Below, piece after piece: positions 38,231 to 47,311 of a DNA stretch of 64,000 nucleotides. This stretch comes from Luteibacter aegosomatissinici (GTDB lineage: Bacteria; Pseudomonadota; Gammaproteobacteria; Xanthomonadales; Rhodanobacteraceae). A model generated the notes under the pieces. It saw only the letters and a list, made by a program, of their open reading frames with translations, was not told the origin of the DNA and made no database searches. Every line of letters begins with the position of its first letter. Position 1 is the stretch's first letter. Where the stretch lies: NCBI RefSeq assembly GCF_023078495.1, contig NZ_CP095742.1, forward strand, positions 2,976,001-3,040,000, in the 5' to 3' direction. The position numbers and the translations under genes were made by a program.

Positions 38231-38488
38231 ATGCACACATGGATCTCTCTGATGGCAGGCGGCCCGCAGGATGGCCAGCGCTTCAAGCGCGAGTTCTACA
38301 CGCCCCACCCCACGCCGCCGGCCATGCGCGCCAGCGACGGCCAGGTGTGCTGCCCGGTGGCCGTGGGTACCACGCGCACCGAAGGCGTCTGTGTGGTCGT
38401 CCACCCGCAGGCCCGGGACCACGAAATCGAGCAGGCGATCGATGCCATGGTGGCGGCATGTGAAGGTGAGCCGATTTCCGGCAAATAG
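38231..38488 (+). CDS. Hypothetical small protein, 85 aa
   Basis: ATG 38231 begins MHTWISLMAGGPQDGQRF; an internal ATG at 38252 is an alternative start. Codon third positions are strongly GC-biased in this frame, unlike the overlapping frames. It contains a Cys-Cys pair (DGQVCCPVAVG) and one more Cys near the end, and an acidic helical C-terminus (HEIEQAIDAMVAACEGE). No family recognised. It lies 48 bp before the Mrr-like gene. Confidence 0.6.
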   Translation: MHTWISLMAGGPQDGQRFKREFYTPHPTPPAMRASDGQVCCPVAVGTTRTEGVCVVVHPQARDHEIEQAIDAMVAACEGEPISGK

Positions 38489-38536
38489 CCGATAAGTGTA
38501 TGATGCGCCTTTTAATCCTTCGGCAGGTTTTCGGTT

Positions 38537-39385
38537 TTGGCCTTCTCCGCACGCGCCCCTGAATCCGGCGACGCCCTGGCACGGCTGAGCTGGCAGGATT
38601 TCGAGCATCTGCTGGCGGAGCATTACCGCGAGCAGGGCTACCGCGTGGAGCTGGTCGCCGCCCACGACCTCAAGGCCCTGGGCAACGCCGGCCTGGACAT
38701 GCGCCTGCACCGCGGCTCGGAAACGGTGATCGTCCAGTGCGGGCACTGGGACGCGATCTTCGTGGACGTGGCCGAGGCTAACCAGCTGATGAGCGCGATG
38801 CTCAACGAGGCCGCCAGCCGTGGCGTCCTCGTGACACGTGGCACGTTCACCGCCGCCGCCAAGGCCGCCGTGCGTCGCCAGCCGCGGGTACACCTGGTCG
38901 ATGGTGACCTGCTGCGCGCCATGCTGAAGCTGCCGGACCACCTGGATACCGCACCGGCCGGCACCCGGCCTGCGGAGAAAGTCGCACGCACGGCTGCCGC
39001 CGCCCGCCGCCGCTCAGGCAGCGATCGTTCGTACACCCTCCCCGCCGTCATCGGCGTGGTGATCGTGGGCTTGCTGGGCTTCTTCGTCTGGCGCGCCATG
39101 AGCCGGCACGACGACACGCCGCCGCCCGTGGCCGCAACACCTGCGGCGAGCGCCCCCGTCGCGGTGGCACCGCCCGCCGCATTGCCACCCACCACGGTAC
39201 CCAGGGTGCCGGTCACCGCCGCACAGGCAGCACCGCGCCAACCCGAGGCCTCCGACGGCCTGGCGCGTGAACTTGCCGAACGCGAGCGCGCGCGCCGTGA
39301 AGAAGAGGCCGCCGCAGGCCGCAAGAAATCGGAAGACGCTTTAAAAGTGATGGAGCGCAATACCCGCGAGGTTGGCTCCTACTAA
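38537..39385 (+). CDS. Mrr-like restriction endonuclease-fold protein with membrane anchor, 282 aa
   Basis: The likely start is TTG 38537 after GGCAGG at nine bases. The N-terminal domain (residues 15-140) has the Mrr_cat pattern: LSWQDFEHLLAEHYREQGY, GLDMRLHRGSETVIVQCGHW and the GVLVTRGTFTAAA segment. The metal-site lysine usually found in QCKxW is replaced by Gly (QCGHW), so nuclease activity is doubtful. One membrane helix follows (near 172-191, LPAVIGVVIVGLLGFFVW), then a Pro/Ala-rich and an acidic-basic coiled tail. Such anchored Mrr-like proteins recur in xanthomonads. Function unknown. Confidence 0.75.
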   Translation: MAFSARAPESGDALARLSWQDFEHLLAEHYREQGYRVELVAAHDLKALGNAGLDMRLHRGSETVIVQCGHWDAIFVDVAEANQLMSAMLNEAASRGVLVTRGTFTAAAKAAVRRQPRVHLVDGDLLRAMLKLPDHLDTAPAGTRPAEKVARTAAAARRRSGSDRSYTLPAVIGVVIVGLLGFFVWRAMSRHDDTPPPVAATPAASAPVAVAPPAALPPTTVPRVPVTAAQAAPRQPEASDGLARELAERERARREEEAAAGRKKSEDALKVMERNTREVGSY

Positions 39386-39464
39386 TAGCGCACGAACGTT
39401 CACGCGTTTGCCATACCCCCGGGCCTAGGCTGGCTGCGACTTCCGTCGCTCCCCGGACCTGCCC

Positions 39465-41822
39465 ATGACCGATACGCTCGAACCTGACCTGCTGCGCCGC
39501 ATGCACGCGTACTGGCGTGCCGCGAACTACCTCACCGTTGGCCAGATCTACCTGCGCGATAACCCCATGCTCGAGGAGCCGCTGAAACGCGAGCACATCA
39601 AGCATCGCCTGCTGGGCCATTGGGGCACGACCACCGGCCTCAATTTCATCTACACGCATCTCAATCGCGTGATCGTGGAACGCGACCTCAACATGATCTA
39701 CGTGATGGGCCCCGGCCACGGTGGCCCTGGGCCCGTAGCGCACACGTACCTCGAAGGCTCCTACACCGAAATCTACCCGCGCATCGATCGCAGCAAGGCC
39801 GGCATGCGTGAGCTGTTCCGCCAGTTCTCCTGGCCTTATGGCATCCCGAGCCACGTGGCGCCGGAAACCCCGGGCTCGATCCACGAAGGCGGCGAGCTGG
39901 GCTACTCGCTTTCGCACGCGTTTGGCGCCGCCTATGACAATCCCGACCTGATCGTCACCTGCGTGGTGGGCGATGGCGAAGCCGAAACCGGCGCGCTTGC
40001 CACGAGCTGGCATTCGAACAAGTTCCTGAATCCGGTGTGCGATGGCGCCGTGCTGCCCATCCTGCATCTGAACGGTTTCAAGATCGCCAACCCGACGGTG
40101 CTGGCGCGCATCGAACACGATGAACTGCGCGACCTGATGCGCGGCTACGGCTACGAGCCGCACTTCGTGGAAGGCCACGAGCCGGAAGCCATGCACCAGG
40201 CCTTCGCCGCCGCACTGGATACCTGCCTGGACGAGATCCGCCGGATCCAGAAAGAAGCCCGCGAGGAAAGCGCCGACAACGCGAAGCGCCCGCGCTGGCC
40301 CATGATCGTGTTCCGTAGCCCCAAGGGCTGGACAGGGCCGAAAGAAGTCGACGGCAAACCCGTCGAAGGCACGTGGCGCGCACATCAGGTGCCGCTTTCG
40401 AAGTTCGAGAACGATGAGCACGTCAAGCTGCTCGAAGACTGGATGAAAAGCTACGACGCGCACGAGCTGTTCGATGAGGAAGGCCGCTTCCGCGAAGAGT
40501 TCGCCTCGCTGGCACCCAAGGGTCAGCGGCGCATGGGCATGAACCCGCACGCCAACGGTGGCCTGCTGCTGAAGCCGCTGCACATGCCCCACTTCGCCCA
40601 GTTCGCCGAAGAGGTAAAGAGCCCGGGCGATCACAAGGCCGAGATGACCCGCGTGCTTGGCCGATTCCTGCGCGAAGTGATGCGGCAGAACATGCGCAAC
40701 TTCCGCGTGTTCGGCCCGGACGAGACCGCTTCGAACCGCCTGGAAGCGATTTACGACGTGAGCCCGAAAACGTGGCTCGCCGAGTACGAAGGCGTCGACG
40801 AAGATCTGGCCCCGGATGGCCGCGTCATGGAGATGCTCAGCGAGCACCAGTGCCAGGGCTGGCTCGAAGGCTACCTGCTCACCGGCCGGCACGGCTTTTT
40901 CTCGTGCTATGAGGCGTTCATCCACATCGTGGATTCCATGTTCAACCAGCACGCGAAGTGGTTGAAGACCACCCGCAAGATGGAATGGCGGCCGCCGATC
41001 GCCTCGTTGAATTACCTGCTGAGCTCACACGTGTGGCACCAGGACCACAACGGGTTCTCCCACCAGGATCCGGGCTTCATCGATCATGTCGCGAACAAGA
41101 AGTCCGAAATCGTTCGCATCTACCTTCCACCGGATACCAACTGCCTGCTTTCCGTAGCGGACCATTGCCTGCGTAGCCGCCATTACGTGAACGTGATCAT
41201 CGCCGGCAAGCAGCCCGACTGGCAGTGGCTGGATATCGAAAGTGCCGTGCGGCATTGCACGGCAGGTGCCGGTATTTGGGAATGGGCGGGCCGTGGCGGC
41301 GACGATCCGGATGTGGTCATGGCGTGCGCAGGCGATGCGCCCACCGTGGAAGTGCTTGCCGCGGTCATGCTGCTGCGCGAGTACGTACCCGATATCCGCA
41401 TCCGCGTGGTGAACGTCGTGGACCTCATGTCGTTGGAAACGCCCGACGAGCACCCGCACGGCATGGACGATGACCGCTTCGACGACCTGTTCACCAAGGA
41501 CCGGCCTGTGATCTTCGCCTTCCACGGCTACCCGGGCATCGTGCACAAGCTGACCTACCGCCGGCACAACCACGATAACTTCCATGTGCGTGGCTACAAG
41601 GAGGAAGGCACGACGACCACGGCGCTGGACATGATGGTGCTGAACAACATGGATCGCTTCCAGCTCGCCCTGGACGTGATCAACCGCATACCCCGCTTCG
41701 CCGGTGAACGAGCGAAGGCCGAACAACGCTACTGGGCCGATATCCAGCGCCACAAGCTCTATGTAAGCGAGCATGGCCAGGACCTGCCCGATGTGCGTGA
41801 TTGGCAGTGGAAACCCGAATAA
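39465..41822 (+). CDS. xfp: Xylulose-5-phosphate/fructose-6-phosphate phosphoketolase, 785 aa
   Basis: A thiamine diphosphate enzyme that cleaves xylulose 5-phosphate (and often fructose 6-phosphate) to acetyl phosphate and a triose or tetrose phosphate. [38 protein letters not shown], the ThDP motif [20 protein letters not shown] and the C-terminal [11 protein letters not shown] are all present. Length matches the family. Acetyl phosphate would feed the acetate kinase encoded 131 bp downstream, yielding ATP and acetate. A REP element lies between the two genes. Confidence 0.97.
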   Translation: MTDTLEPDLLRRMHAYWRAANYLTVGQIYLRDNPMLEEPLKREHIKHRLLGHWGTTTGLNFIYTHLNRVIVERDLNMIYVMGPGHGGPGPVAHTYLEGSYTEIYPRIDRSKAGMRELFRQFSWPYGIPSHVAPETPGSIHEGGELGYSLSHAFGAAYDNPDLIVTCVVGDGEAETGALATSWHSNKFLNPVCDGAVLPILHLNGFKIANPTVLARIEHDELRDLMRGYGYEPHFVEGHEPEAMHQAFAAALDTCLDEIRRIQKEAREESADNAKRPRWPMIVFRSPKGWTGPKEVDGKPVEGTWRAHQVPLSKFENDEHVKLLEDWMKSYDAHELFDEEGRFREEFASLAPKGQRRMGMNPHANGGLLLKPLHMPHFAQFAEEVKSPGDHKAEMTRVLGRFLREVMRQNMRNFRVFGPDETASNRLEAIYDVSPKTWLAEYEGVDEDLAPDGRVMEMLSEHQCQGWLEGYLLTGRHGFFSCYEAFIHIVDSMFNQHAKWLKTTRKMEWRPPIASLNYLLSSHVWHQDHNGFSHQDPGFIDHVANKKSEIVRIYLPPDTNCLLSVADHCLRSRHYVNVIIAGKQPDWQWLDIESAVRHCTAGAGIWEWAGRGGDDPDVVMACAGDAPTVEVLAAVMLLREYVPDIRIRVVNVVDLMSLETPDEHPHGMDDDRFDDLFTKDRPVIFAFHGYPGIVHKLTYRRHNHDNFHVRGYKEEGTTTTALDMMVLNNMDRFQLALDVINRIPRFAGERAKAEQRYWADIQRHKLYVSEHGQDLPDVRDWQWKPE

Positions 41823-41836
41823 CCACTGCCCCCTCT

Positions 41837-41931
41837 GTAGGAGCCCACCCTGTGGGCGACATCTTTCGCGGGAACGGAACAGGCCCGCGGGCGATATCGC
41901 GAAAGACGTCGCCCACAGGGTGGGCTCCTAC
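41837..41931. repeat. REP-type element, copy 3
   Basis: GTAGGAGCCCACCCTGTGGG with the inverted copy at 41931. Unlike the other copies it sits between co-directional genes, phosphoketolase and acetate kinase, and may shape the stability or relative level of the two messages. Confidence 0.85.
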
Positions 41932-41952
41932 AGCGGCCAGAAGGGAACCTTG

Positions 41953-42978
41953 ATGCATATCCTTGCGCTGAATACAGGCTCTTCGTCGCTGAAGTACGGC
42001 CTCTACGATGTCGAGGGCGACACGGTGGAGGCGCTGTTCTCCGACCAGACCGATGCGCCCGGTGGTAACGCCGACCCCGTGCACGCCATCACCGCCACGT
42101 TGAAGGAAAAAGGCCTGCCACGTCCCGACGCCATCGGCCACCGCATCGTCCATGGCGGCCCGAACATCCGTGACCACGCGTTGATCGACGATGCCCTGAT
42201 GCTGCACCTGGAAGAAGCGAAGGCCTACGCACCACTGCACGTGCCGGCGGCCGTGGACATGGTCAGGCGTGCGCGCGAGGCCTTCCCCGATGCGCCGCAG
42301 GTCGCCTGCTTCGACACCGCCTTCCACAAGACCATGCCTGCCGTGGCGCGCACCCTGCCCCTCCCCGCGGACCTTCGTGCAGGTGGCATCGAACGCTACG
42401 GATTCCACGGCCTGTCGTACGAATCCATCGTTCGCCAGCTAGGCGAAGGCATCCCCCAACGCGTGGTCATTGCACACCTGGGTAACGGCGCGAGCCTTTG
42501 CGCCGTGCGCGATGGCAAATCGATCGACACGACCATGGGCCTCACACCCACGGGCGGCATCGTGATGGGCACGCGCCCGGGCGACCTCGATCCTGGTGTG
42601 CTGCTGTACCTGATGCGTGAGAAGGGCTACGACGCCGAGCGGCTCGAAAAGCTGGTCGACCGCGAATCGGGCCTGAGGGGCCTGTCGGGCGGCACGAGCG
42701 ACATGCGCCAGTTGCACGCCGCAAACGACGACGCCTCCCGACTGGCACTCGATGTATTCGTGCATGTGGCGCGCAAGCACATCGCCGCGATGGTGGCGTC
42801 GCTGGGCGGCATGGACCTGCTGGTGTTCACTGGCGGCATCGGCGAGAACGATGCGAAGACGCGCGACGCCATCCTGGCCGGCCTGCAATGGATGGGCGAC
42901 TTCAACAGCCGCGTCATCCCCACCGAAGAAGACGCCCAGATCGCAAGGCACACCGCAAACCTGGCAACACAAACGTAG
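41953..42978 (+). CDS. ackA: Acetate/propionate kinase, 341 aa
   Basis: Reversible transfer of phosphate between acetyl phosphate and ADP. The start MHILALNTGSSSLKYGLYD at 41953 follows AAGGGA. Acetokinase motifs: NTGSSS (phosphate 1), GHRIVHGG, FDTAFHKTMP, HLGNGASL, and FTGGIGENDAKTRD (adenosine). At 341 residues it is shorter than the roughly 400 of E. coli AckA. It ends at a TAG stop (42976-42978) that belongs to a REP element. With the phosphoketolase gene it makes an acetyl-phosphate branch. Confidence 0.96.
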   Translation: MHILALNTGSSSLKYGLYDVEGDTVEALFSDQTDAPGGNADPVHAITATLKEKGLPRPDAIGHRIVHGGPNIRDHALIDDALMLHLEEAKAYAPLHVPAAVDMVRRAREAFPDAPQVACFDTAFHKTMPAVARTLPLPADLRAGGIERYGFHGLSYESIVRQLGEGIPQRVVIAHLGNGASLCAVRDGKSIDTTMGLTPTGGIVMGTRPGDLDPGVLLYLMREKGYDAERLEKLVDRESGLRGLSGGTSDMRQLHAANDDASRLALDVFVHVARKHIAAMVASLGGMDLLVFTGGIGENDAKTRDAILAGLQWMGDFNSRVIPTEEDAQIARHTANLATQT

Positions 42979-43069
42979 GAGCCCACCCTGTGGGCGACAG
43001 CTTTCGCATCAGGGCAGCAGGTTCTGCAGCTGTTCGCGAAAACATGTCGCCCACAGGGTGGGCTCCTAC
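42975..43069. repeat. REP-type element, copy 4
   Basis: Same head (GTAGGAGCCCACCCTGTGGG) and inverted tail. It lies between converging acetate kinase and fumarase genes. The acetate kinase stop codon is its GTAG head. Confidence 0.85.
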
Positions 43070-43100
43070 GGTTACGGCGGGTGCCGGGGCACCCGATGGA

Positions 43101-44618
43101 TTACTCGACCACGACCGGGATCTTGCCGATCTTCGAACGCCATTCCTTCGGACCCGTGGTGTGCACCGAGGTGCCGGCGCTGTCGACGGCGACCGTTACC
43201 GGCATGTCCTGCACTTCGAACTCGTAGATGGCTTCCATACCCAGGTCTTCGAAGGCGAGCACGCGCGACGCCTTGATCGCCTTCGACACCAGGTAAGCCG
43301 CGCCACCAACGGCCATCAGGTACACGGCCTTGTTGTCACGGATGGCATCAATGGCCGTGGGGCCGCGCTCGCTCTTGCCGACCATGCCGAGCAGGCCGGT
43401 GGTTTCCAGCATCTGCCGGGTGAACTTGTCCATGCGCGTGGCCGTGGTCGGGCCCGCCGGGCCGACCACTTCATCGCGCACCGGGTCGACCGGGCCCACG
43501 TAGTAGATGAAGCGGTTGGTGAAGTCGACCGGCAGCGTTTCGCCGCGGTTGAGCATATCGATCATGCGCTTGTGCGCGGCGTCGCGGCCGGTGAGCAGCT
43601 TGCCGTTGAGCAGGATCACTTCACCCGGCTTCCAGCTGTTCACTTCCTCGCGCGTGATCGTGTCGAGGTTCACGCGGCGACCCTTCGACGAGTCGTAGGT
43701 GAGCTTCGGCCAATCTTCCAGCGACGGCGGCTCGAGCATCACCGGGCCCGAGCCATCCATCACGAAATGCGCATGGCGGGTGGCCGCGCAGTTCGGGATG
43801 ATCGCCACCGGCAGGTTCGCCGCATGGGTCGGGTAATCGCTCACCTTCACGTCGAGCACGGTGGTGAGGCCGCCGAGGCCCTGCGCGCCGATACCCAGCG
43901 CGTTGACCTTCTCGTACAGCTCAAGGCGCAGTTCTTCGGCGCGATTCGACGCACCGCGAGCCTGCAGCTCGGTGATATCGATCGGCTCCATCAACGATTC
44001 CTTCGCCAGCAGCATGGCCTTCTCGGCCGTGCCACCAATGCCGATGCCGAGCATGCCCGGCGGGCACCAGCCGGCGCCCATGGTCGGTACAGTCTTCAGC
44101 ACCCAATCCACGATCGAATCGGAGGGGTTCAGCATGGCGAACTTGGATTTCGCTTCCGAACCGCCGCCCTTGGCCGCCACGGTCACATCGAGCTTGTCGC
44201 CCGGCACGATCGAGACGTTGACCACGGCCGGCGTGTTGTCGCGCGTATTCATGCGCTTGCCGGCCGGATCGGCCAGCACCGAAGCACGCAGCTTGTTGTC
44301 CGGGTGGTTGTAGGCGCGGCGCACGCCCTCGTTCACCATGTCCTCGACGCTCATGGTGGCATCGTCCCAACGGACGTTCATGCCCACCTTGAGGAACACG
44401 GTGACGATGCCGGTGTCCTGGCAGATCGGGCGGTGGCCCTCGGCGCACATGCGCGAGTTGATGAGGATCTGCGCGATCGCATCTTTCGCGGCCGGGCTCT
44501 CTTCGCGCTCGTAGGCGGCGGAAAGGTTCCGGATGTAATCCACCGGGTGGTAGTACGAGATGTACTGGAGGGCGTCTGCGACGCTCTGGATGAGGTCGTC
44601 CTGCTTGATCGAGGTCAT
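43101..44618 (-). CDS. Class I fumarate hydratase (4Fe-4S), 505 aa
   Basis: Interconverts fumarate and malate in the TCA cycle. The class I two-domain layout is present: alpha part with CQDTG (first cluster Cys), GGGSEAKSKFAML and GWCPPGMLGIGIGGT (second Cys), and the beta part with NCAATRHAHF and GPTTATRMDKFT, with the remaining cluster Cys between. The C-terminus is typical. The 4Fe-4S enzyme is oxygen-sensitive, in contrast to class II FumC. The gene is divergent from the thioredoxin-domain gene. E. coli fumA or fumB would be the closest named homologues, but I do not choose between them. Confidence 0.95.
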   Translation of the reverse strand: MTSIKQDDLIQSVADALQYISYYHPVDYIRNLSAAYEREESPAAKDAIAQILINSRMCAEGHRPICQDTGIVTVFLKVGMNVRWDDATMSVEDMVNEGVRRAYNHPDNKLRASVLADPAGKRMNTRDNTPAVVNVSIVPGDKLDVTVAAKGGGSEAKSKFAMLNPSDSIVDWVLKTVPTMGAGWCPPGMLGIGIGGTAEKAMLLAKESLMEPIDITELQARGASNRAEELRLELYEKVNALGIGAQGLGGLTTVLDVKVSDYPTHAANLPVAIIPNCAATRHAHFVMDGSGPVMLEPPSLEDWPKLTYDSSKGRRVNLDTITREEVNSWKPGEVILLNGKLLTGRDAAHKRMIDMLNRGETLPVDFTNRFIYYVGPVDPVRDEVVGPAGPTTATRMDKFTRQMLETTGLLGMVGKSERGPTAIDAIRDNKAVYLMAVGGAAYLVSKAIKASRVLAFEDLGMEAIYEFEVQDMPVTVAVDSAGTSVHTTGPKEWRSKIGKIPVVVE

Positions 44619-44735
44619 GGCGCTACCGCTGGCTCGCTAGGCTGGCAAAACGCCAATTTTAGCGCACCTTGGCCGGTGTAAGGTGACGGGGCCTGCCCCG
44701 GTCTATCTCCTGGCACCCCCGCAAACGGAGTTCCC

Positions 44736-45707
44736 ATGCGTTCCCGCTTCCGCACCGCCCTGTTCGCCCTGGCCTTCCTCGCCGCCGCCTTTGGTATCGC
44801 CCAGCCGGCCCTGGCGGCCCAGACCGCCCCCGAGTTCGAAGGCATCGCCGCCTGGCAGAACTCCAAGCCACTGACCATGAAAGGCCTGCGCGGCAAGGTC
44901 GTGCTCATCGATTTCTGGGCGTATTCCTGCATCAACTGCCTGCGCACCCTGCCCCACGTCACCCGCTGGTACGACCAGTACAAGGACAAGGGCCTGGTGG
45001 TCGTGGGCGTGCACTCGCCGGAATTCCCGTTCGAGAAGCAGGAAGGCAACGTCCGCGACGCCATCAAGAAGTTCAACATCCACTACCCGGTAGCCCAGGA
45101 CAACGACCTGGCCACGTGGGATGCCTGGGATAACCAGTACTGGCCGGCCGAATACCTGGTGGACCAGCGGGGCAACGTGGTCGCCCACCACTTCGGCGAG
45201 GGCAATTACGCCGAGATGGAGAACGCGATCCGCACGCTGCTGGGCCTGCCCCGCCTGGCCGATGACAAGGCGGAAACTGACAAGGACGCCCCGGATTTCA
45301 ATCAGTTGGGCTCGCCGGAGATGTACTTCGGCAGCGACCGGAGCCAGAACAACGCCAGCCCCGAGGGGGCCCGTACGGGCGTTCGTGACTTTACGGCGCC
45401 GTCGCGCCTTGAGCTGAACCAGTTCGCCCTGGTGGGCCGCTGGGAGATTGGCCGGCAGAATGCCAGCCTGGTGGGCCCGAGCGGCGAGATCCGCCTGCAT
45501 TTCAAGGCGAAGAAGGTGCACATGGTGGCCAGCGCCAACGATCCGGTGCCCCTTGAGATCGCCGTGGACGGCAAGCCACAGGCCCCGGTGACGGTGCAGG
45601 CATCCCAGCTCTACACCCTGTTCGATGGCGACGGCTACAAGGATCACGTGCTGACGATCAAGGTGCCCAAGGCCAATTTCCACGCGTTTACGTTTACGTT
45701 TGGGTAA
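44736..45707 (+). CDS. Thioredoxin-family protein with DipZ-like C-terminal domain, 323 aa
   Basis: An N-terminal signal peptide (FALAFLAAAFGIAQPALAA) and then a thioredoxin-like domain with a CINC redox motif (SCINCLRTLP) instead of CGPC, as in the periplasmic domain of DipZ. The segment continues through YPVAQDNDLATWDAW and ends in YLVDQRGNVVAHHFGEG. A C-terminal beta-sandwich domain (about residues 210-323; LVGPSGEIRLHFKAKKVHMVA) resembles the DipZ C-terminal ligand-binding domain. The membrane part of DipZ is missing, so this is a free periplasmic protein. Proposed role: thiol-disulfide exchange. It is divergent from fumarase. Confidence 0.88.
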   Translation: MRSRFRTALFALAFLAAAFGIAQPALAAQTAPEFEGIAAWQNSKPLTMKGLRGKVVLIDFWAYSCINCLRTLPHVTRWYDQYKDKGLVVVGVHSPEFPFEKQEGNVRDAIKKFNIHYPVAQDNDLATWDAWDNQYWPAEYLVDQRGNVVAHHFGEGNYAEMENAIRTLLGLPRLADDKAETDKDAPDFNQLGSPEMYFGSDRSQNNASPEGARTGVRDFTAPSRLELNQFALVGRWEIGRQNASLVGPSGEIRLHFKAKKVHMVASANDPVPLEIAVDGKPQAPVTVQASQLYTLFDGDGYKDHVLTIKVPKANFHAFTFTFG

Positions 45708-45709
45708 AC

Positions 45710-46604
45710 GGCTTGCCTTCGGCTTCGCGCTAGTGAGGCGGTTCATTCGCTAGCGCGAATGCGTGTGGCCAGCGGCTTCGCCGCCTCGTGCTTGAGGGCT
45801 TGAGGCCGAGAGCCGCCGGTGCCCACCCTCGCTGCTCAGACAGGTCCTCCGCGTTCGGTGCGGAATGCCGCTGCGCGGCATGTGTACTTATTTGGCCTAC
45901 GGCCGCTCTCTTGTGCGGAACTCGCCTCGAGCGTGGGCACCGTCGGCTCTTTTGACCCATGAGGTTGGGGGTTGGGAGAGCCGCGGCATTGTCTGCGGGG
46001 AGATCGGTGCGTTCGGCATCGGTGGACGGACAGCCGCTTCGTCCACGCACAGGGGTGATCGTGTAGCGTCGATCGGTGCACGTGGCGTCGTGGCGGCGTT
46101 TGCTGCTCGTCGCGTGCTGATGCATTACGACGTCATCGCTGCGTCGGCTGATCGCGTGCAAGCACGCTCCTACACGAGCCTGGCCCATCCATTCACCAGA
46201 TCGCGGCACCCCTTGTAGGAGCCCACCCTGTGGGCGACATCTTGTCGCCAGGCGCGCAGGCCCTGCGGCGGTATCGCGGAAGCTGTCGGCCACAGGGTGA
46301 CCTCCTACAGCGGCATGGTGCACCAGCAGCGAGCTCGCCCCCACGAAACCTCATGGGTCAAAAGAGCCGTCGGTGCCCACGCTCGAGGCGAGTTCCGCAC
46401 AAGAGAGCGGCCGTAGGCCAATTAAGTACATCTGCGCCGGAGGCGCACTCCGGTACGAACGCGGAGGACCTGTCTGAGCAGCGAGGGTGGGCACCGGCGG
46501 CTCTTCGCCTCAAAACCACCAGAGCGAGGCGGCGCAAGCCGCTGGTCACACGCATTCGCGCCAGCGAATGAACCGCTTAACCAGCGCGAAGCCGAAGGCA
46601 AGCC
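45710..46604. repeat. Long inverted repeat, arms of about 257 bp
   Basis: The left arm is 45710-45966 and the right arm 46347-46604, largely complementary (for example GGCTTCGCGCT near 45717-45732 against its complement at 46583-46597). The 380-bp spacer carries a REP element (46215-46308) and a degenerate short GTAG-type repeat (46152-46174). Both arms encode, reading outward from the spacer, an ORF starting with the same 23 residues (MGQKSRRCPRSRRVPHKRAA...), but the two diverge after that, so I do not call either as a gene. It lies between the thioredoxin-domain gene and the PadR-family gene. Confidence 0.75.
46215..46308. repeat. REP-type element, copy 5 (degenerate), inside the long inverted repeat
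   Basis: Starts GTAGGAGCCCACCCTGTGGG; the distal arm has drifted (GGTGACCTCCTAC). It is located in the spacer of the long inverted repeat. Confidence 0.75.
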
Positions 46605-46611
46605 CTGCCTC

Positions 46612-46665
46612 TTGCCAAGACTGTTACTCACGATATATCGTACGACCACTACGTACGATATATCG
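46612..46665 (+). promoter_or_regulatory. Promoter with perfect 14-bp inverted-repeat operator of the PadR-family operon
   Basis: A -35-like TTGCCA (46612-46617) and a -10-like TATATC (46634-46639), 16 bases apart. A perfect inverted repeat, CGATATATCGTACG (46631-46644) and CGTACGATATATCG (46652-46665), covers the -10 region and the expected start of transcription and reaches the ribosome-binding site GGAGAA. An autoregulatory operator for the YqjI-like protein encoded 10 bp on is the straightforward reading. Confidence 0.75.
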
Positions 46666-46675
46666 GAGAACCCCC

Positions 46676-47311
46676 ATGCACTTCTGGCACCACGCCAAGC
46701 GCCACTTCCGCGATGAGATGCACCAGCGCTTCCACGACCACTTCGCCGCCATGGGCGGCCGCGGCGGCCGCTTCGGCGGCGGTGGCCCCTTCGGCTTCGA
46801 CGACCGCGAAGGCATGCGCGGCGGCCGCGGTGGTGGCCGGTTCGGCGGTGGCCGCATGTTCGGCACCGGCGACCTGCGCCTCCTGCTCCTCGCCCTCATC
46901 GAAGAACAGCCCCGCCACGGCTACGAACTCATCCGCACCATCGAAGAAATGTTCGACGGCCAGTACAGTCCCAGCCCCGGCGCCATCTACCCCACCCTCA
47001 CCATGCTCGAGGAACTGGGCTACGCCCGCGTCGAAGCCGAAACCGGCGGCAAGAAGCTCTACGCCATCACCGACGAAGGCCGTGCCTTCCTCACCGAAAA
47101 CCGCGACACCCTGGATGCACTCACCGAGCGCCTGCAGGTGATGTCCCGGCACATGCGCCGCATGACCGTACCCGGTGGCGTGCGCGATGCCATGCACGTG
47201 CTGAAGCACCAGCTGATGAACCACCACAAGGCGTGGGATGACGCCGAGACCAGGCGCGTGGCTGCCATCGTCGAAGCCGCGGCCAAACAGATCGCGGAGC
47301 GCCAGGGATGA
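46676..47311 (+). CDS. yqjI: PadR-family regulator, YqjI-like, 211 aa
   Basis: A winged-helix repressor. The N-terminal 60 residues are His-, Gly- and Arg-rich (MHFWHHAKRHFRDEMHQRFHDH, then RGGRFGGGGPFGFDD). The PadR domain spans about 63-150: MFGTGDLRLLLLALI, HGYELIRTIEEMFDG, YSPSPGAIYPTLTMLEELGY, GGKKLYAITDEGRAFL. E. coli YqjI shows the same domain behind a Cys/His-rich leader and controls the adjacent ferric reductase gene yqjH in response to nickel. Here the leader has His but no Cys, so the metal may differ. The gene has a perfect inverted-repeat operator and overlaps the next gene by four bases. Gene symbol by homology. Confidence 0.85.
   Translation: MHFWHHAKRHFRDEMHQRFHDHFAAMGGRGGRFGGGGPFGFDDREGMRGGRGGGRFGGGRMFGTGDLRLLLLALIEEQPRHGYELIRTIEEMFDGQYSPSPGAIYPTLTMLEELGYARVEAETGGKKLYAITDEGRAFLTENRDTLDALTERLQVMSRHMRRMTVPGGVRDAMHVLKHQLMNHHKAWDDAETRRVAAIVEAAAKQIAERQG

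Noticed and set aside
45730-46344. Outward ORFs of the long inverted repeat (45730-46344 minus and 46230-46571 plus)
   Set aside because: They share a start peptide only because the arms are complementary copies; they diverge by frameshift later, with no domain and no ribosome-binding site.
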